DNA of 64,000 nt from Typha latifolia (lineage: Eukaryota > Streptophyta > Magnoliopsida > Poales > Typhaceae): NCBI GenBank assembly GCA_019914945.1, contig CM034102.1:5383501-5447500 (forward strand), read 5' to 3'. The position numbers and the translations under genes were made by a program. Below are positions 24,780 to 38,100 of the stretch, piece after piece (the stretch's first letter is position 1; every line of letters starts with the position of its first letter). The notes under the pieces are model-generated. The model saw only the letters and a program-made list of their open reading frames with translations. It was not told where the DNA came from and did no database searches.

Positions 24780-25279
24780 ATCTCACTCCATGTGGGGCCC
24801 TAAATTGACACCGAACTTTTCTAAACTATAAGCATCACGTTTTTGTGGTTTTTGTTTTCATATATCTTGAAAACTATCTTATTATATATTGGGTATGTCT
24901 TAAAAACTATCTTATTATATATTGGCTATGCCCCTCTAGGCCTCTACAGCCTTACCTCTCAAAATGTGGGTTATTTGCATGGTTAGCTATCTGATTATTT
25001 GTTAAGGCAAGTCTCAATAATTTAATAAGAAATAAAAAAATATCATTAACTAATTTTTTTTATGGAAACTAAAATTAAGATATTTTAATTTTTTATATCT
25101 AAATTGCTTAAGTTTTAGCAATTAGTTAACTCCGAGAGTATTCGTACAAAAAGATAAAAAGAATTTTAAAGGGTATATACACACCAACGGGTAAAAGTTA
25201 TCTATTTGAGAGTATATATGAAAATATCAAAAAAATTTAGGAAATATTAAATTAAATGGAAAGAATTTTTTTCTTTTGA
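24780..25279. other. Intergenic, AT-rich dispersed repeat
   Basis: No gene recognised. A 38-bp phrase containing tatcttattatatattgg occurs twice at about 24867-24925. The part 24990-25250 resembles other AT-rich segments of this window near 3400-3740 and 50250-50640. Confidence 0.4.
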
Positions 25280-25744
25280 TTAAAATATCTTAACTATCAT
25301 GTCCAATGCAGGCACTGCCCATACCCAAATTATCATGAACAATAATAGAGTCCAACTCTGGAGGCAAGTCATGAGATTATCCCAACTCTTGCCTCTTGAA
25401 GTTTTCCTCCTAAGCTTAGCAAGCGAGTCGGTTGTTCTATTATTTTCTCTATAAGTATGCAAAAATTTATCCTCCCTAAAGGTCGACACAATCAAGAGGC
25501 AATTGGAGAGTATCCCCAAAGCCATCATAATCCAATTTCTAGCCCACAAAAAGCTTTAACTAAAATCTCTGCATCGGTCTCTATAATAATTCTGTCTCAT
25601 TTGTCTTTAGCTTTCAAAAGCGCTATCTGTATAGTCCAAACCTCACAATACGTAGTCAATTTCTTGATGGTTGGCTCCGCTTTAGCCCAAAAAAGGTCGC
25701 ATCGCTTATTTCTACCTACAACTCCAGCACCACCGTGATAGTTA
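25280..25744 (-). pseudogene. Decayed RNase H domain of a non-LTR retroelement
   Basis: Read on the minus strand from 25744, the translation starts YHGGAGVVGRNKRCDLFWAK, then has EVWTIQIALLKAKDK, an in-frame TGA stop, DRIIIETDAEILVKAF, a frame change, and FLHTYRENNRTTDSLAKL. This follows the plant RNase H (RVT_3) pattern GGAG-V-x-R, E-x-x-A, E-x-D-x-x-x-LV and H-x-x-REN-N-x-x-D-LAKL found in the last domain of plant LINE-type polyproteins and in their domesticated relatives. With a stop and a frameshift it cannot make the protein. No reverse transcriptase part is visible nearby. Confidence 0.65.
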
Positions 25745-27132
25745 CCCCCATGAAACGCCTTATATGTATTAATTTTAATCTATCCACGTGGCGGAAGCAT
25801 ATTGTCTCTAGGCACCAATTTTAGGAATTTCTAGCATCCGGCTACTTGCCAGCTCTTTATTGGTTGCTGTAGGACTTGTAATTTAATCTGGAATAGAGCA
25901 AATATTGCCGTTAGAATTTTTTTTCTTTGAGAGCGACTATGTTACCGTCAGAATTAACTCAACAACTAACTACACCTTCTTGAGATGGAAATCCAATTAA
26001 ATTTTCCTTTAGCATTAGATTGGACGATTCCGTGAGGTTTTGTTTAGGTGTGTTGGAAAATTCTTGTGTGGCCAAGTAATGCTTAACCACACAGAGCATT
26101 TTAGTCGACAACTTCCAGTGAACTTTTTGTATAGAAAAATGCAGAAATGTAATATATTTCTCGTGTTTAGCGACTTTCTTAGGCAGGATCATGATCAACG
26201 TTTTAAAATCTGTTTAAAGGTTTGAGATAAGGCCTTGATTTCAAGGATGACTAGTCGCCGTAGGATCAGCGACTTGGGTCGTCGCTAAGAAAAATTCTAC
26301 TGAATGATATCGTGATTGGGATGATGGCTTTTGTCCACCAAAAACTGGGTGCCAACTGTAACGATAAGCAAGTCCGTAGACATTTGTTAGACTAACTAAT
26401 AAGTGCAGTGAGATTGAAAGATGCCCTCGCAGTCTCGTGTTTCAAGCTTTCCAATTTGTAGGCTCGCCTGTCAAAAACTTTGGGACCAAGATCATATAGT
26501 CCATGGAGGCGACTGATGTAAAATTGAGTTGGTTGCACTTAAAAGGTCTAACAACATGACATACGATTCGACATTGTGACTCGTGGCTTCACACTAGCAG
26601 ATTTTGAATTTTGCGAACGCAATTTTATTTTTATGTTACGTTGTTGGGACTGGTTCTGCGAGTATATTTATATATGCCCAAAGAAGAAAAAAGAAAAGAA
26701 ATAAACAAAAGGAAAACTATAAATTAAAGTTATTTATCTTGTCCTGAAACCTTTTGGCTGCTGGAAGTTTGGAATTATCTGAGCTGTATCCATTTGGCTG
26801 CTCAGGCATAACAAATTTTTGGTGTACTGTGCATAGACTAAAATAGGGACCAGCAATCTGATAGTCTTAGTCTGAGCACACAAATGAGGATATGGTAAAT
26901 ACAACAGCACCTTCTTCTGCATTTAAACTGTGCAAGTACTTTTATGTTTACTGCACAATGAATCAACAAGCACTGTCTGCAAACAAATCACCACAAGTTC
27001 CAGAAAATTACCGGAAGGTAATCTACACAGAACAAATAATGAACAAGACATTAATTTTACATGCAAAACTGAGGTCTTGCAAAATTTTATACAAGATACT
27101 GCGAGCTGAAACCTGTAAAATTTAGCATGGGA
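25745..27132. other. Intergenic and 3' flank of the lipase gene
   Basis: No gene recognised. Short GC-richer phrases with GTCGC/GCGAC near 26230-26290 suggest decayed transposon sequence. The part above about 26700 may be the 3' untranslated region of the minus-strand lipase gene ending at 27133. Confidence 0.45.
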
Positions 27133-30100
27133 CTAGGTGAGAAAGTTGTCTATCATATGGAAGACTACGTCTGCACCGTCAGAGTTCAACCAGTAAGTAT
27201 TCACCTGAATATTTTCTTGAGTAAGTAAAATATCAAGGAAGGGACAGTACTCAAGGAAGATCTACATATTTACCAAGGCATCACTACTAAGCTGGTCTGC
27301 GAATTACAGCATTTAGGGGCATGAGTATAATAGCTGGAAGGTTCTTCCTCACAGATTAAAGCTTAAGATGCTCTAAACCAACATTAGAAAAATTCAGAAA
27401 TGAACATAGGCAAGCATAGGTTTAAAGAAATGATATCAACAGTGCATCATTGGCTAAAACATATATGCTCACAGACATCAAAATATCATGGCAGATATTA
27501 GATGGTTGGATAGAAAGCAATGACTGCATCTGAAAATTGGTACATTTAGTTTTATATTAATCAGAGATGGCTAAAGTGTTGCCCTTTGATAATGCTATTT
27601 TGCACCTTCTTAGAAAACACTGACAACAGTAATCAATCATATTACGAGTCAAGATCTAAATGAGTTAAAAAAGAAACACCTCGAATGCAAACAAAATCGT
27701 AAAAGAGCTTTTACCTGGATGGTATTATGTGCAATGTATCTTTGCCTACTCTTTTGGAAGCTTACATCCACACGTTCCCAAGATACTTGTGTCAGACCTC
27801 TAATCATCTCCTCTGCATGTGAAGGATAATCTATTAGAGCTTTCAACAAAGCAAAGGAGAAACAGTATTCATTGTCTATATAGTACTACGTAACATCTAA
27901 CTCCATTCTATATTGGGGTTAAGATGTAAATTGCCAGAGACATTGCTGTTACAATTGAATACCTCCATAAAGTCAGTGCATACCCCATCATATGTTTGAA
28001 GTAGACCAAACAACTTACCCAATTGTTGACCCGAGAACATGTTAAACTCAAGGTTTAAAAAATCGGTATCTAAATCTGTTTAGAAAAATAATATATATTA
28101 GACGCTCATATCAGATCAGACTATTTTTTTAATTATATAAAATTTTAAATATTTTATAAAAATACAGAAAAGTTTCTATCAAACTCTTTTTTCCACTATC
28201 TCTCTTATTAATTTTCTCCCCCACTGATTTTCTCTCTCCCTCCCGCTAACTCTCTATCTCTTATTAACTGTCCCACTATCCCTCACTACCACTACCTCTC
28301 ACTACCACTCCCTCTCTCATTAACTCTCTCTCCCCCCTTCACCAACATGCTTCTTTCGATCTCTCCCTCTCCGAATCTCTCTCCTCTCTATCTCTCTCCC
28401 ACTAACTCTTTCTCTCCCTCACCGACTCTCTTCTCTCTCGGTCTCTCCCTCTCTGATTCTTCTCCAGAGATGCCACTCTAACAAGCTCCGATGAGGTATT
28501 CTCTTTTTCGCTCTCACTCCCTTTGATGAGCTCTCTTTATCTCTCTCACTCTCTTTGACGAGCTCTCTTTATCTCTCTCACTCTCTTTGACGAGCTCTCT
28601 TTATCTCTCTCACTCCCTTTGACGAGCTCTCTTTATTTCTTTGTCTCTCATCTCTTTCTCTCTTTTTTTATCTCTCCTTCCTCTCTTTCTCCCTTTCTCT
28701 CTCTCGATTTTGACCAATACGGCCAATCCCAACCTGAAACGGATCTAGTATCGGCTAAAACTTGGAATCATGATTACTATTCAATTTTGCAAATTAATTG
28801 CTACTTAAAAGAGATCTTCAGTGCAAATCTGGCTTAAACAGTACGATAAACTCATAAAAGATAATATTTATCTCAATGCTAATAGGCTTGTTTTTTCTCT
28901 AAATAAAAAAGTGCATTTCTAGTAGGATACTTGAGTTTGTGACAGACAAATAGTTCCCAAGTACCTACCACATAAAGTCGATTTTCAGAAAGACCCGCCA
29001 TGGCATTGGGTGCAATAGAAGATGCTTCCTTAACCCACGAATTCCAAATAATTATTTCTTAGTTCATAGGTCGAAGTATTTCAATTGTTATTAAGTTATT
29101 TCATTCATGCATGGTGATATAGATGCTACACTTGCTGTTTAGTGAAGAACACCCAAAGTCACACTAATAACATTATCCAAAGTTCTGATTGCTGATCAAC
29201 TCTTCAAGGACTAATGGGAGCAATGCTCAGCTTGATTTTTCCACTTCCAGTTCATTACTCATCTCCAAATATTAGATTTACTGAAAGCCTGCAAGCAGTG
29301 TGCTACTAGAAGCAGTTTGTCAGTTAATTATGTTTGCTTAGATGGTATGAAGGTTATGCTGAGGTACTGATACCTTTTGACTGCATATCAACATGTCCAC
29401 ACCTAAATAAGGAGTCTGAATTTTCTAGGGTATTAAATATCCAGGCCAAAACAAAATGTGCTACTTCTTTATCTTCAGGCACAGGATCGAGGAATCAGCA
29501 GAACCTTTTGGTCAACAAGCACTGGACTTAGTTCCATAGTTGCATATATGCCAAGGTATCTTTTTTTCTGGACAGTACCTTGTCAGCTGATTAACATAAA
29601 TACAAAAAAGAACATTAGGATGAAACCATTAGATCTTAAATAGGAGAAAATTGTTGTCAGCTGTAACCATAATTATGTGTCTATGTCTAGTTAATTTCCC
29701 ACTATATCTAAATCTAATGAGTAGTACAACACCAGCATGTGGATTGTTGTCAGACAACCTCTAAACAGCTGACAGGATGTCTAATCCCACATGAAATGCA
29801 GCACATCTTCACAAAGAAACATCCTATTCTTTGGTCAAAGGACTTGCCTTGTGTGATATATATCTTGGATAAATATCTGAAGCTTTAAAATAGTTACCTG
29901 TTATACTAATCATTAGCCCTTGATCAAAAACATGAAATATTGACTTGAGCATAATTATCATCTACACTTAAAAAACGACCGAGTTTCACCTCCAAAAGAA
30001 ATTTCCATCCAAAAAAGATTAGGATACTTTCAGAAGGTTTAATTCATATTATGCCCCTCTAGAAGCAACTGCATATTAACTCTAACATGAATAGCAAGAT

Positions 30101-33100
30101 ATTAAACGAATAAGTAAAATATTGCCATACCTTCCAGGTCATGACGCCAATCTTTGATAACCGCATGTTCTTTATTATTATTCTCTATTTTTTCCTTATC
30201 AACATAAACTATATGAGGATACTTCTCATCATGTACAAGATGTCGACGCTGAAATAATAAATGAAGGCAAGAAAGTTTCTTTTAGACACATAAAAGCAAG
30301 AGTTTCAAAAACCTAAACTGAGAGCCAAAATTAAGGGTAATTTCTTATACATACTTTTGGCAACTCATGCTGACGCCGGATTGATGATGTTCTCCATCCC
30401 ACAATATCTATTTAGTAAGTTAAATGCAGCAGATTCCATACTTTATGATCAGAATTTTAAAAGGAAAATATCATGAAGCAAAAACTGTTGAAAATTAATG
30501 TAAACAGGATACGATCATAATTCACATTGGCATATGCAACACGTCGCTTAAAAGAGCACAAGGCAGACCTGCATAAGAAAATCAATGTGATGAGCAAGAC
30601 TCATAGCAGTCAAAATTTTACAAGAAAAGCAATAACAGGGATAGTAAAACCTGAATTTTATATCATCAGAATCATCAACCATTTGAAGGAGAAGTGGCGG
30701 TTTCCCATCATCATTATCTGTGAGGAAAAGATGCTTTCCAGTTCTTCCAACTATCAAATGTGCAGTTTGTGATGCCCTTCGCTCCAAAAAAGGAATACCA
30801 CAGAGAAAAGGAAGCTGGTAGAATATATAGGCACAAGGCAGAAAAATCTGAATATGAGACCATTATTTACAAACTAACAGATATTGCAAAACAGCTCGTT
30901 TGCTCATTAATCTTTTTGCACCATTATGAAGTGGGCATGATAGAGAACTATGTTCCATTGAACTATTGAAGTGATACAGTGTACACGTGAAGTATTTATT
31001 CTTGTCCATACAAGTGAGCACAGAAGCCTATATTAAGTAGTTGATTAGGAACTATATTAATTAGTTGATTAATATACGAGAATCAAACTGTACTATATTA
31101 ATTAGTTGGTTAGGAACTAAAAGAGAGTGATGGAATTTTCTCTCCGAAGTATCCATAAGAAATCCTTGTATTCAGTGGCATACAATATTTGGAATGACAC
31201 AGATATGAAAAATATGATGCCCAATTACACAAGGTTCTCGCCAATGTAGGGTTTAAAGAGAGAAGATGTATGCAATTTTACCATCATTTCTAAAGAAATT
31301 ATTTCCTTGACTTAAACCCATTCCCTATTGGATGCAAAAGGTAAGCCTTACCATGAGATTAAGTGATAACCCTCTCTGAAACAACATAATTATAGAAGAG
31401 CAAAAGGAGGCTTGCCAAAATTGAAATGTGGCTTTAATCTTTCTATAGTGTGCAACATCATAGAATGCTCAATGTTATTTAGCCCGCTCTTAATGGGTCA
31501 ATGATTACTTGAACAGAATATATAAAGAAATTAAACTCATCAACATATTCAAGATGAATAAACATGTTTATTATGGTGGTCATTTCTACATAGACCAAGC
31601 ATATAAATGGAGAAGCAACACTATTATCTTTGAAGGTTGACATAACTAGTTTATGCAGTTGTCAGACTGAGTTCTAGAAAGTGTTAAGAAACAAGATTAA
31701 AATGACAGAATAACAAACTATAGGGAAATATATCACATGCCTTCAATAACAAGTCGAAACAACAAGTTTTCTGACTTTCCAATTACATCAACTGACAAAT
31801 GACTCTTGATGATGCTCATGTCAAAAGGTTTTTCACCCTGGGTATCCAAGGTTTCAATAAAATGATAGTTTTGGCATTTGCACATAGTAAGCTTCTTTCA
31901 TAAAGAAGCACCCTGAATAGATATACAAGAATGAAAGGGTAATAAAGGTTTGCAGCTTGCAGAACTCTCAAATCACACTAATACATAATGTTCAGATTTA
32001 TGATAAGTGTGTAGTTATGTACCAATCATCTTTCGCTACACATCAAGAATAATCCAAGTCCAGCTAAACCAAAATAATCTTGAAAGATACATGTAAAGGT
32101 GCACATAATTAGCAGACAATTTATCCATCTTACCTGTTTATGCCCCATTGAACCCAAATGAGGAGTGGCAGATGTTATAAAATTCATAGGTTCCAAGCCA
32201 ACTATTCGACCTTCCAGACAATTGCCTTCATCTAAACAGCCCTCAGCACTAGAAGAAGATTTTGCTCTGTTCTGAGGTTCGTAAAGCCTTCCTATTGCAT
32301 ATCTGGCTACCAGCCCACCCAATGAGTGGGCCACAAATGAGATCTTCTGAATGCCTCTTCTTCGCGCAATAACTGATCGAACCTATAACAAATCTACTAG
32401 GTGCAATCATATACTTATCATGAAATGATAGTTACCTTCAACATAAACTTCATGAGATATCATGGACACATAAGTTGTGAGTAGAGAAGTGAAATGCAAC
32501 ATGAACACCCTTGGGGTAAACCAGTAAGTAGCCTTATGAGCATGGTTTGAACTTTGAAGTTTCATCTGAAAGTGAGATATTGTGCCGAAACGCTTCACAT
32601 TTCGGTCTTATCCAATCCAGAATTGCCCTCTGAAACTAGCATCCAACTGAAACAACTCTATAACAATTTTTTTAATATATATTTTAAATTATAATATGGA
32701 TTTTAATCATTTCACTTGAATCCAGCTTGTACTTAAATTCAGTGTCAACCTCATTGCTTAAATGCTAATAGATTTTATATGATGTAAGATAAAGACAACT
32801 ACTTATCAACAGAAGTACAAAACTGGAACTGAAATTGACCGAAACATTTCGTTTTTATTAACCAAAATAGAAACCAAAACTTCAAACCATGCTTATGAGC
32901 ACAGGAAGAGAGAAACCAAGGGCAATGCCTTAGTAAAAAAAATTACCTCTGCAGCTAGTCTCTCACCCATCATATCAACTCCATCATAAGTGAGTTTAGA
33001 ATAATTGCACTCACTGCCTGCTTGAAGGAAATCATATAAAAATCCTTAGTAATAGTTAAACAGTAAACGATAATGCCGTAACATACTTGATACTTGCATC

Positions 33101-34089
33101 GCTACCTAATAATAAAAGAAAAACGAGAAAATCTTAATTTCTTGTAGAAACCCAATAAGATGGCATACAAACAGTATGACCTTAATGTTTTACGTTCTTC
33201 ATATTTAGCAATTTTCAACAATATAGTGTGTCTCATAGCTAAGGAAAGCAACTAAGGAAGATGGTAAAAAACTTCCCAAATAGTGCATCTTATTCTGGGC
33301 ATTCTGGTATTATCATGTCAGGTCACTTATCTCAGCTAGCATAGTTTTCTAGATCATAACTAACTGCTTGAAACTTCGGATAGCTAACAAAGGGGCCATA
33401 TGCATTTTACGGTAATCCCCTCCCTGCATTCATCTCTTTTCTTTGAGATTTCAGCACAGCAAACAAAGTAAGCTAAGAGACCTAGTCAAAATACTCTTAA
33501 AAACTACACCTTGAACTTAATAATTCATCTAATGCCTTATTTCCTTATTCCACATTTTTCTTCAGTTAACAGCTAATCAGGATTCATGCCCCATGTATAA
33601 ATGTACTGAGATTAATTAGCATTTCTATCAACAATTCAAATACAAAAAATGCTAACAAATATGGAGAAACAGCAGCTAAGAGTATTTAAACTCACGATGC
33701 ACAAATACTTTATTAGGAAGCCTCTTCACAAACTGCTCCGCCGCAAACTTCCAATCCTCCGGACTGCATTCACGCATAACCAATCAAGATCGACAACTAA
33801 TTCCACAAACTTCTATCCAAAATTATTAAAACTGATATCAATACCTTCCAGACAAGCCGTTAATCATCACAACGAGATGATCCGGAAAGCTATCGGTCTC
33901 CGGCTCCACGGCCGAACTCCACATGTCCTCCCCACCGCTTGCAGCCTCCACCTCCACCTTCTTCTCCTTCCCCTGACTCGCGACCAAAGGCTTGAAGCAA
34001 GCAATCCCGAATCCTAGCCTGAGGCGAGGCCACCGGCTCTGGCGGCCGCGAGGAGTCGCGGAGCCGGCCATCGATCTGACGGCGAGCAT
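27133..34089 (-). CDS. DUF676-type alpha/beta-hydrolase, putative lipase/serine esterase
   Basis: Ten exons on the minus strand: 34089-33845, 33763-33696, 33017-32947, 32382-32134, 30814-30651, 30568-30513, 30407-30355, 30248-30131, 27812-27715, 27204-27133; 397 residues. All nine junctions keep frame. The hydrolase core begins HLVVMINGLSG followed by SPEDWKFAAEQFVKRLP, and the nucleophile elbow is AHSLGG with Ser148. Downstream are ITSATPHLGSMGHKQLPFL, then FKRRVAYANVNYD and IVGWRTSSIRRQHELP, which are strongly conserved in the plant members annotated as putative lipases (yeast ROG1/YOR059C-like). The protein ends at SDGADVVFHMIDNFLT. The substrate is unknown; acyl-ester hydrolysis is inferred from family. 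The start is the ATG at 34089; an internal ATG six codons later (MAGSATPRG) is an equally good candidate. The N-terminal 60 residues are Arg- and Ser-rich and could be a targeting sequence. Confidence 0.88.
27813..30130 (-). other. Lipase intron 8 with pyrimidine-rich block
   Basis: The 2.3-kb intron between exons 8 and 9. At 28170-28720 the plus strand is almost pure pyrimidine (CTCTCT phrases), including a 32-bp tandem repeat annotated separately. No nested gene was seen. Confidence 0.75.
28525..28636. repeat. 32-bp tandem minisatellite
   Basis: Units begin at 28525, 28557, 28589 and 28621, each exactly 32 bp apart. The unit starts gacgagctctctttatctct; the first copy has gatgag instead of gacgag. 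The last copy is partial. It lies within the pyrimidine-rich block of a lipase intron. Confidence 0.92.
30815..32133 (-). other. Lipase intron 4 (1.3 kb)
   Basis: Donor GTAAGA and acceptor ACCAG on the minus strand join GHKQ to LPFLCGIP. Around 31040-31120 the phrase tatattaattagttgatta occurs in several near copies, a small local repeat. Otherwise nothing was recognised. Confidence 0.7.
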
Positions 34090-35108
34090 GAGATGGAGAC
34101 GGTGGGGATTCAGGAGAACTGGAGATGGAGACGAGCGAGCATGGTACCGATGGGATCTAGAAACCCTAGATAGTTGGAACGGATTGTAGACGGGAGACTT
34201 TTTAGCGCAGTGTGTTCTTGATCTCGGTTTTGTTTTGGCGTGCTTTTGATCGAAGTAGACGAGTCTTGTCATGTCACTGTAGTAGTTTTGTGATGTCGCG
34301 AAAGAAAGAACGGCAAAGAGAATAATTATATAAAATAAAGGGGATAATTACAAATATATTTCTCAACCTCATATATAACCCCTTGGTTAAAATATTTATT
34401 TAAAAATAATATATAAATGTTATGTGATTAATTTTAGATCCTTAATAGATTATTTTACTTTTAATTTTAAAAATACTTATTTAACGTTTTCAGTTAATAT
34501 CGCGGTGAGAGACTTTCTATAGTTCTAAAGAGTTAATATGTATCAAAATAAAGATAAATGAGTGAATATGAAAATAAGTAATAATTCTTAGATGTTAGGA
34601 GTCTTAATTAAGAGAGAAAACAGAGGAAAGTAAATGAGAGACTTTTGGAATATCTTTTATTATAATAAAAGTGATGGTTATATCTTAGTCTAAAATGTAA
34701 AGGGGGTAAAATTACACAAATAAAATTATAATAATTTTTTTAATTTAACTTAATTTTATAGGCGCATGTGAAAAAATGTGATAGTTCTAGGATACAAACA
34801 TAACTATCTCATTAAAAAAAAAAGGTAAAAATAAAAATAAATAAATAAATTAGCCTCTAAACTAAGCTAAGCATTTACAGCTCGAATCTAACCTTAAAAT
34901 TGGAAGTAGGAATTGAAAGAGAGTGGCACTCGAATGTTAGCACACCTACTTACTCTGTGCCGCAAAACTATAAAAGACATGGTAGCAGCGAGCATTGTAT
35001 TTGTATCTTCGAGCCGAAGCCCTATTCCTCTGTTCGAACCTTTAAACCCTAAACCTCTATACCTATCTCTCTCCGCTCTTTCTCCTCCAATCCAATCCCC
35101 TAACAACA
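34090..35108. promoter_or_regulatory. Shared 1.0-kb head-to-head promoter region, lipase and LA1
   Basis: The two start codons diverge from either side of this 1,019-bp interval. On the LA1 side there is a TATA-like TATAAAAG at 34969-34976 and a telo-box AAACCCTAAA at 35044-35053, a motif typical near the start of transcription in plant genes for translation and RNA handling. On the lipase side the minus strand has AAACCCTAGA near 34158. The middle (about 34340-34760) is AT-rich and may hold an old insertion. Shared control is only an inference from layout. Confidence 0.5.
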
Positions 35109-38100
35109 ATGGCGGCGGTTTCATTGGATGAAGCGAAATCAAAGAACGTCCTCCGCCAGGTTAATCGAATCGCAAACCCTTTCCCCTTTCCCGAAGTTCG
35201 TAAAGGAAGCTCTTTTTTTTTTTCTCCTTTCTACTTTTCCTGATATTTTTTTCCCGTTTTATGGTAGGTGGAGTTCTATTTCAGCGACAGCAATCTCCCC
35301 CGGGACAAATTTCTAAAGAAAACCGTGGAGGAGAGTGAAGATGGATGTATGCTTCTCACCAAGTTGTTATTTTTTTTCGCACTTTTAGTTGGTGCCTTTA
35401 GGGAGGTTTCGTCACTATTATTGGTTTCTTTGATGTTTGATTCCAGTGGTGAGCTTGGCACTGATATGCTCCTTTTCGCGGATGAAGACACATCTCGGAT
35501 TGGACGCCGCCGTGAAGCCCGATGAGGTGCCTGAGGAGACAATGCTTGCGGTGGCCGAGGTTTTGCGGCAATCTTCGGCTCTTCGAGTCTCGGAAGATGG
35601 TATGTTTCTTGTAATATATTGTTCCCGGGTCTTGTTTGCATTGGGAGTTAAACTTTTCAGATCGGAAGGAGTGGGCTTGAGTAGATTTACATGTTCGAAT
35701 TGATTGTGATTCCAAAGGCCACGAATATGGACTCTTACCTCTTCAGCTAGCATTGTTTTTATCTTTTCCTTTAGTGAATTTAGATACAGTTTCAGTCCTT
35801 TATACTATCCAACGCAAAAGATTAGGGTTCTCTCCTTTGTGATGTTTATTTCTTAATGGTTTCTTCAAGTAAGTGTTGTTTGCTATAATAGAATTTCTCA
35901 AATGGCAAGAGTTAATTTTCTTCTCCTTTTGACAATAGAAGCTTCAAGTTCTTTTCTTTTTCCCTGTTGATTTAAATTATTATATCCAAGAACTGCTACT
36001 TGTTGAGCTTTAACTTCTTAAGCTTGTATTGCAATGTGATCCTTGTTTCTTATTTAGTAATTAGTCTATATATTATTTAGTAAGTAACACTACATAGGGC
36101 AAGAGATGTAGGATCCGCATGTTTTTCTCTTCAGTTATATCATTTTCTTGGATTATTCTACTATTCTCATCAAGTATGTGTTGCTTTCTATGTTAATATC
36201 TTCTCATAGGCATGCAGATTTATCTCTTCTTATTGTATTTATATTGCGGTTAGACCAAAGGTCTATCTAAACTAATTATATGTGCTGTTCAGAAAATTAT
36301 TGTTCGGTTTTCACTTTAATGGGTATCCTATGATTCTATATTCTTATTGCATCTTCTTTGTTATCTATGTAGGAAAGAGGATTGGTAGAAGTACCGAGTT
36401 GTTGAAGCCAGAAGAGGTTTTAGAGCAAGTGGATTCAAGGACAGTTGCAGCATCCCCATTGCCTTATGATGTAAAGCTGGAAGATGTGGAATCTTTCTTT
36501 GCTCAGTGTGCAAAGGTTTTTGACATGAATGACATTATACATAGAATATTTTCATCAATGTTTTTTTACTATAATCAAATGATCTATGTAATGACCATTT
36601 TGTTTGCTTTCTGAGTTGAAACTGTGGAAGTTTCATTTAGTTAATACGTTTCATACCCTCTTCATGCAACAGGATCTTCATAACTTTTTGAACTCTTCCT
36701 GAACTATTTTCTTTTTCCTGGTTTAATTGGCAGTATATCATATTGGCCTCTTCAGATTTCCTTGTTTTAGTGCTTAGAAATAGTATTTTCTTAAGGTGCA
36801 TATATTTATTTATTTCCGTATTGATTATTTGATTGTTCATTATAATTCGTTGGAATTTACAGGTTAATAGTGTAAGACTGCCTCGCCATGTTTCAGACAA
36901 AAGGCACTTCTGTGGCACCGCGTTAATTGAATTTTCAGAAGAGGAGGATGCAAAAAATGTATTGAAAGAAATCTTGACCTTTGCAGGAACAGAACTAGAA
37001 ATAAAGCCAAAGTACCCATCCTTTTAGCTCTATCAGCGTGAACTATTTTTGTTGATCCTATGACATTAGTTTTAGTGTCATAATCAGCATGTTTCCAGCT
37101 CTATCATTTTGTGCAAATATTTTTGAAATTCTATGTATTTCTGTAATGCAGGAAGGAATTTGATGCTGAAAGAGTGAAAAAAGCAGAGGAATTTGAAAAG
37201 GTTTGTGCTAATAAGAATGCTCCAACTGAAAGGTAAAAATCTGGAGATCATCTTGAAATGTGCAGGTCATTTCAACTTCTCATTCTGCAATCAGATTTTT
37301 CATACTGACTGGTGCTTCTTTGTGGCCTATCTGGTCATAGCTACCCTAAGGGTCTAATTATTGCCTTCAAGCTGAAGAGTATGTTAGATAATGGTATGGC
37401 AGAACAAGGTGATGAAGAAAAGGTGAACGATAGTGCAGAAGGCTGCAAGGCTGTAGAAGTTGATAATTCCAAAGAAGGGGCAAATGCAGATGATGAGGAG
37501 AGGGTTTCTGAAATTGTTGATGAGGAGGGGAAACCATCAGTTGATGTTGAGGAGGAAAATGGAGAAAAGGCCACTGAGGATAGCAAGCAAGCTAGTGAAG
37601 GTGCTGTACAAGAAAATGAAAACAATGCTACAAAAGGTTCATCAGGAGAGACTGGTGACATGAGAAGTCTGCCTGTTGATGACAAGAACCTAGTTAGGAG
37701 GGAGGATCTAAAAGAGGTCCTTCAGAAATTTGGAACTGTTAAGGTCGTTTCTTCATGCAACCCTGATCTTCCTTCTGTTGCATTATTTTGTGCTGAAACA
37801 ACTTTTATTGATGTACTGTTAAAAATGTAGAACAATGCAATCTTTGCATGTACTTCACTTATAGATGCTTATTAACTAGCATAAAAATGTGCCGTCCTAA
37901 GAGCTAAGCAGTGGACTTCTTTTAGTTACTCTAAAGTAAGCTACATAATAGTAGGTGAGGACTTCACTTAAACAGACTCATATGAGGTCAAATCCTGAGA
38001 AGAATACTCTTTTCTTTCTGCTTACACTACTGTTACCAATTTACGAGTATATGCACATGTCGTTGTGAAATGTGAATACCTATGTTATTGATAGTGAAGC

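Noticed and set aside
35276..35753. Minus-strand open frames over the first LA1 exons
   Set aside because: Antisense to well-supported LA1 exons and their introns; no family resemblance.
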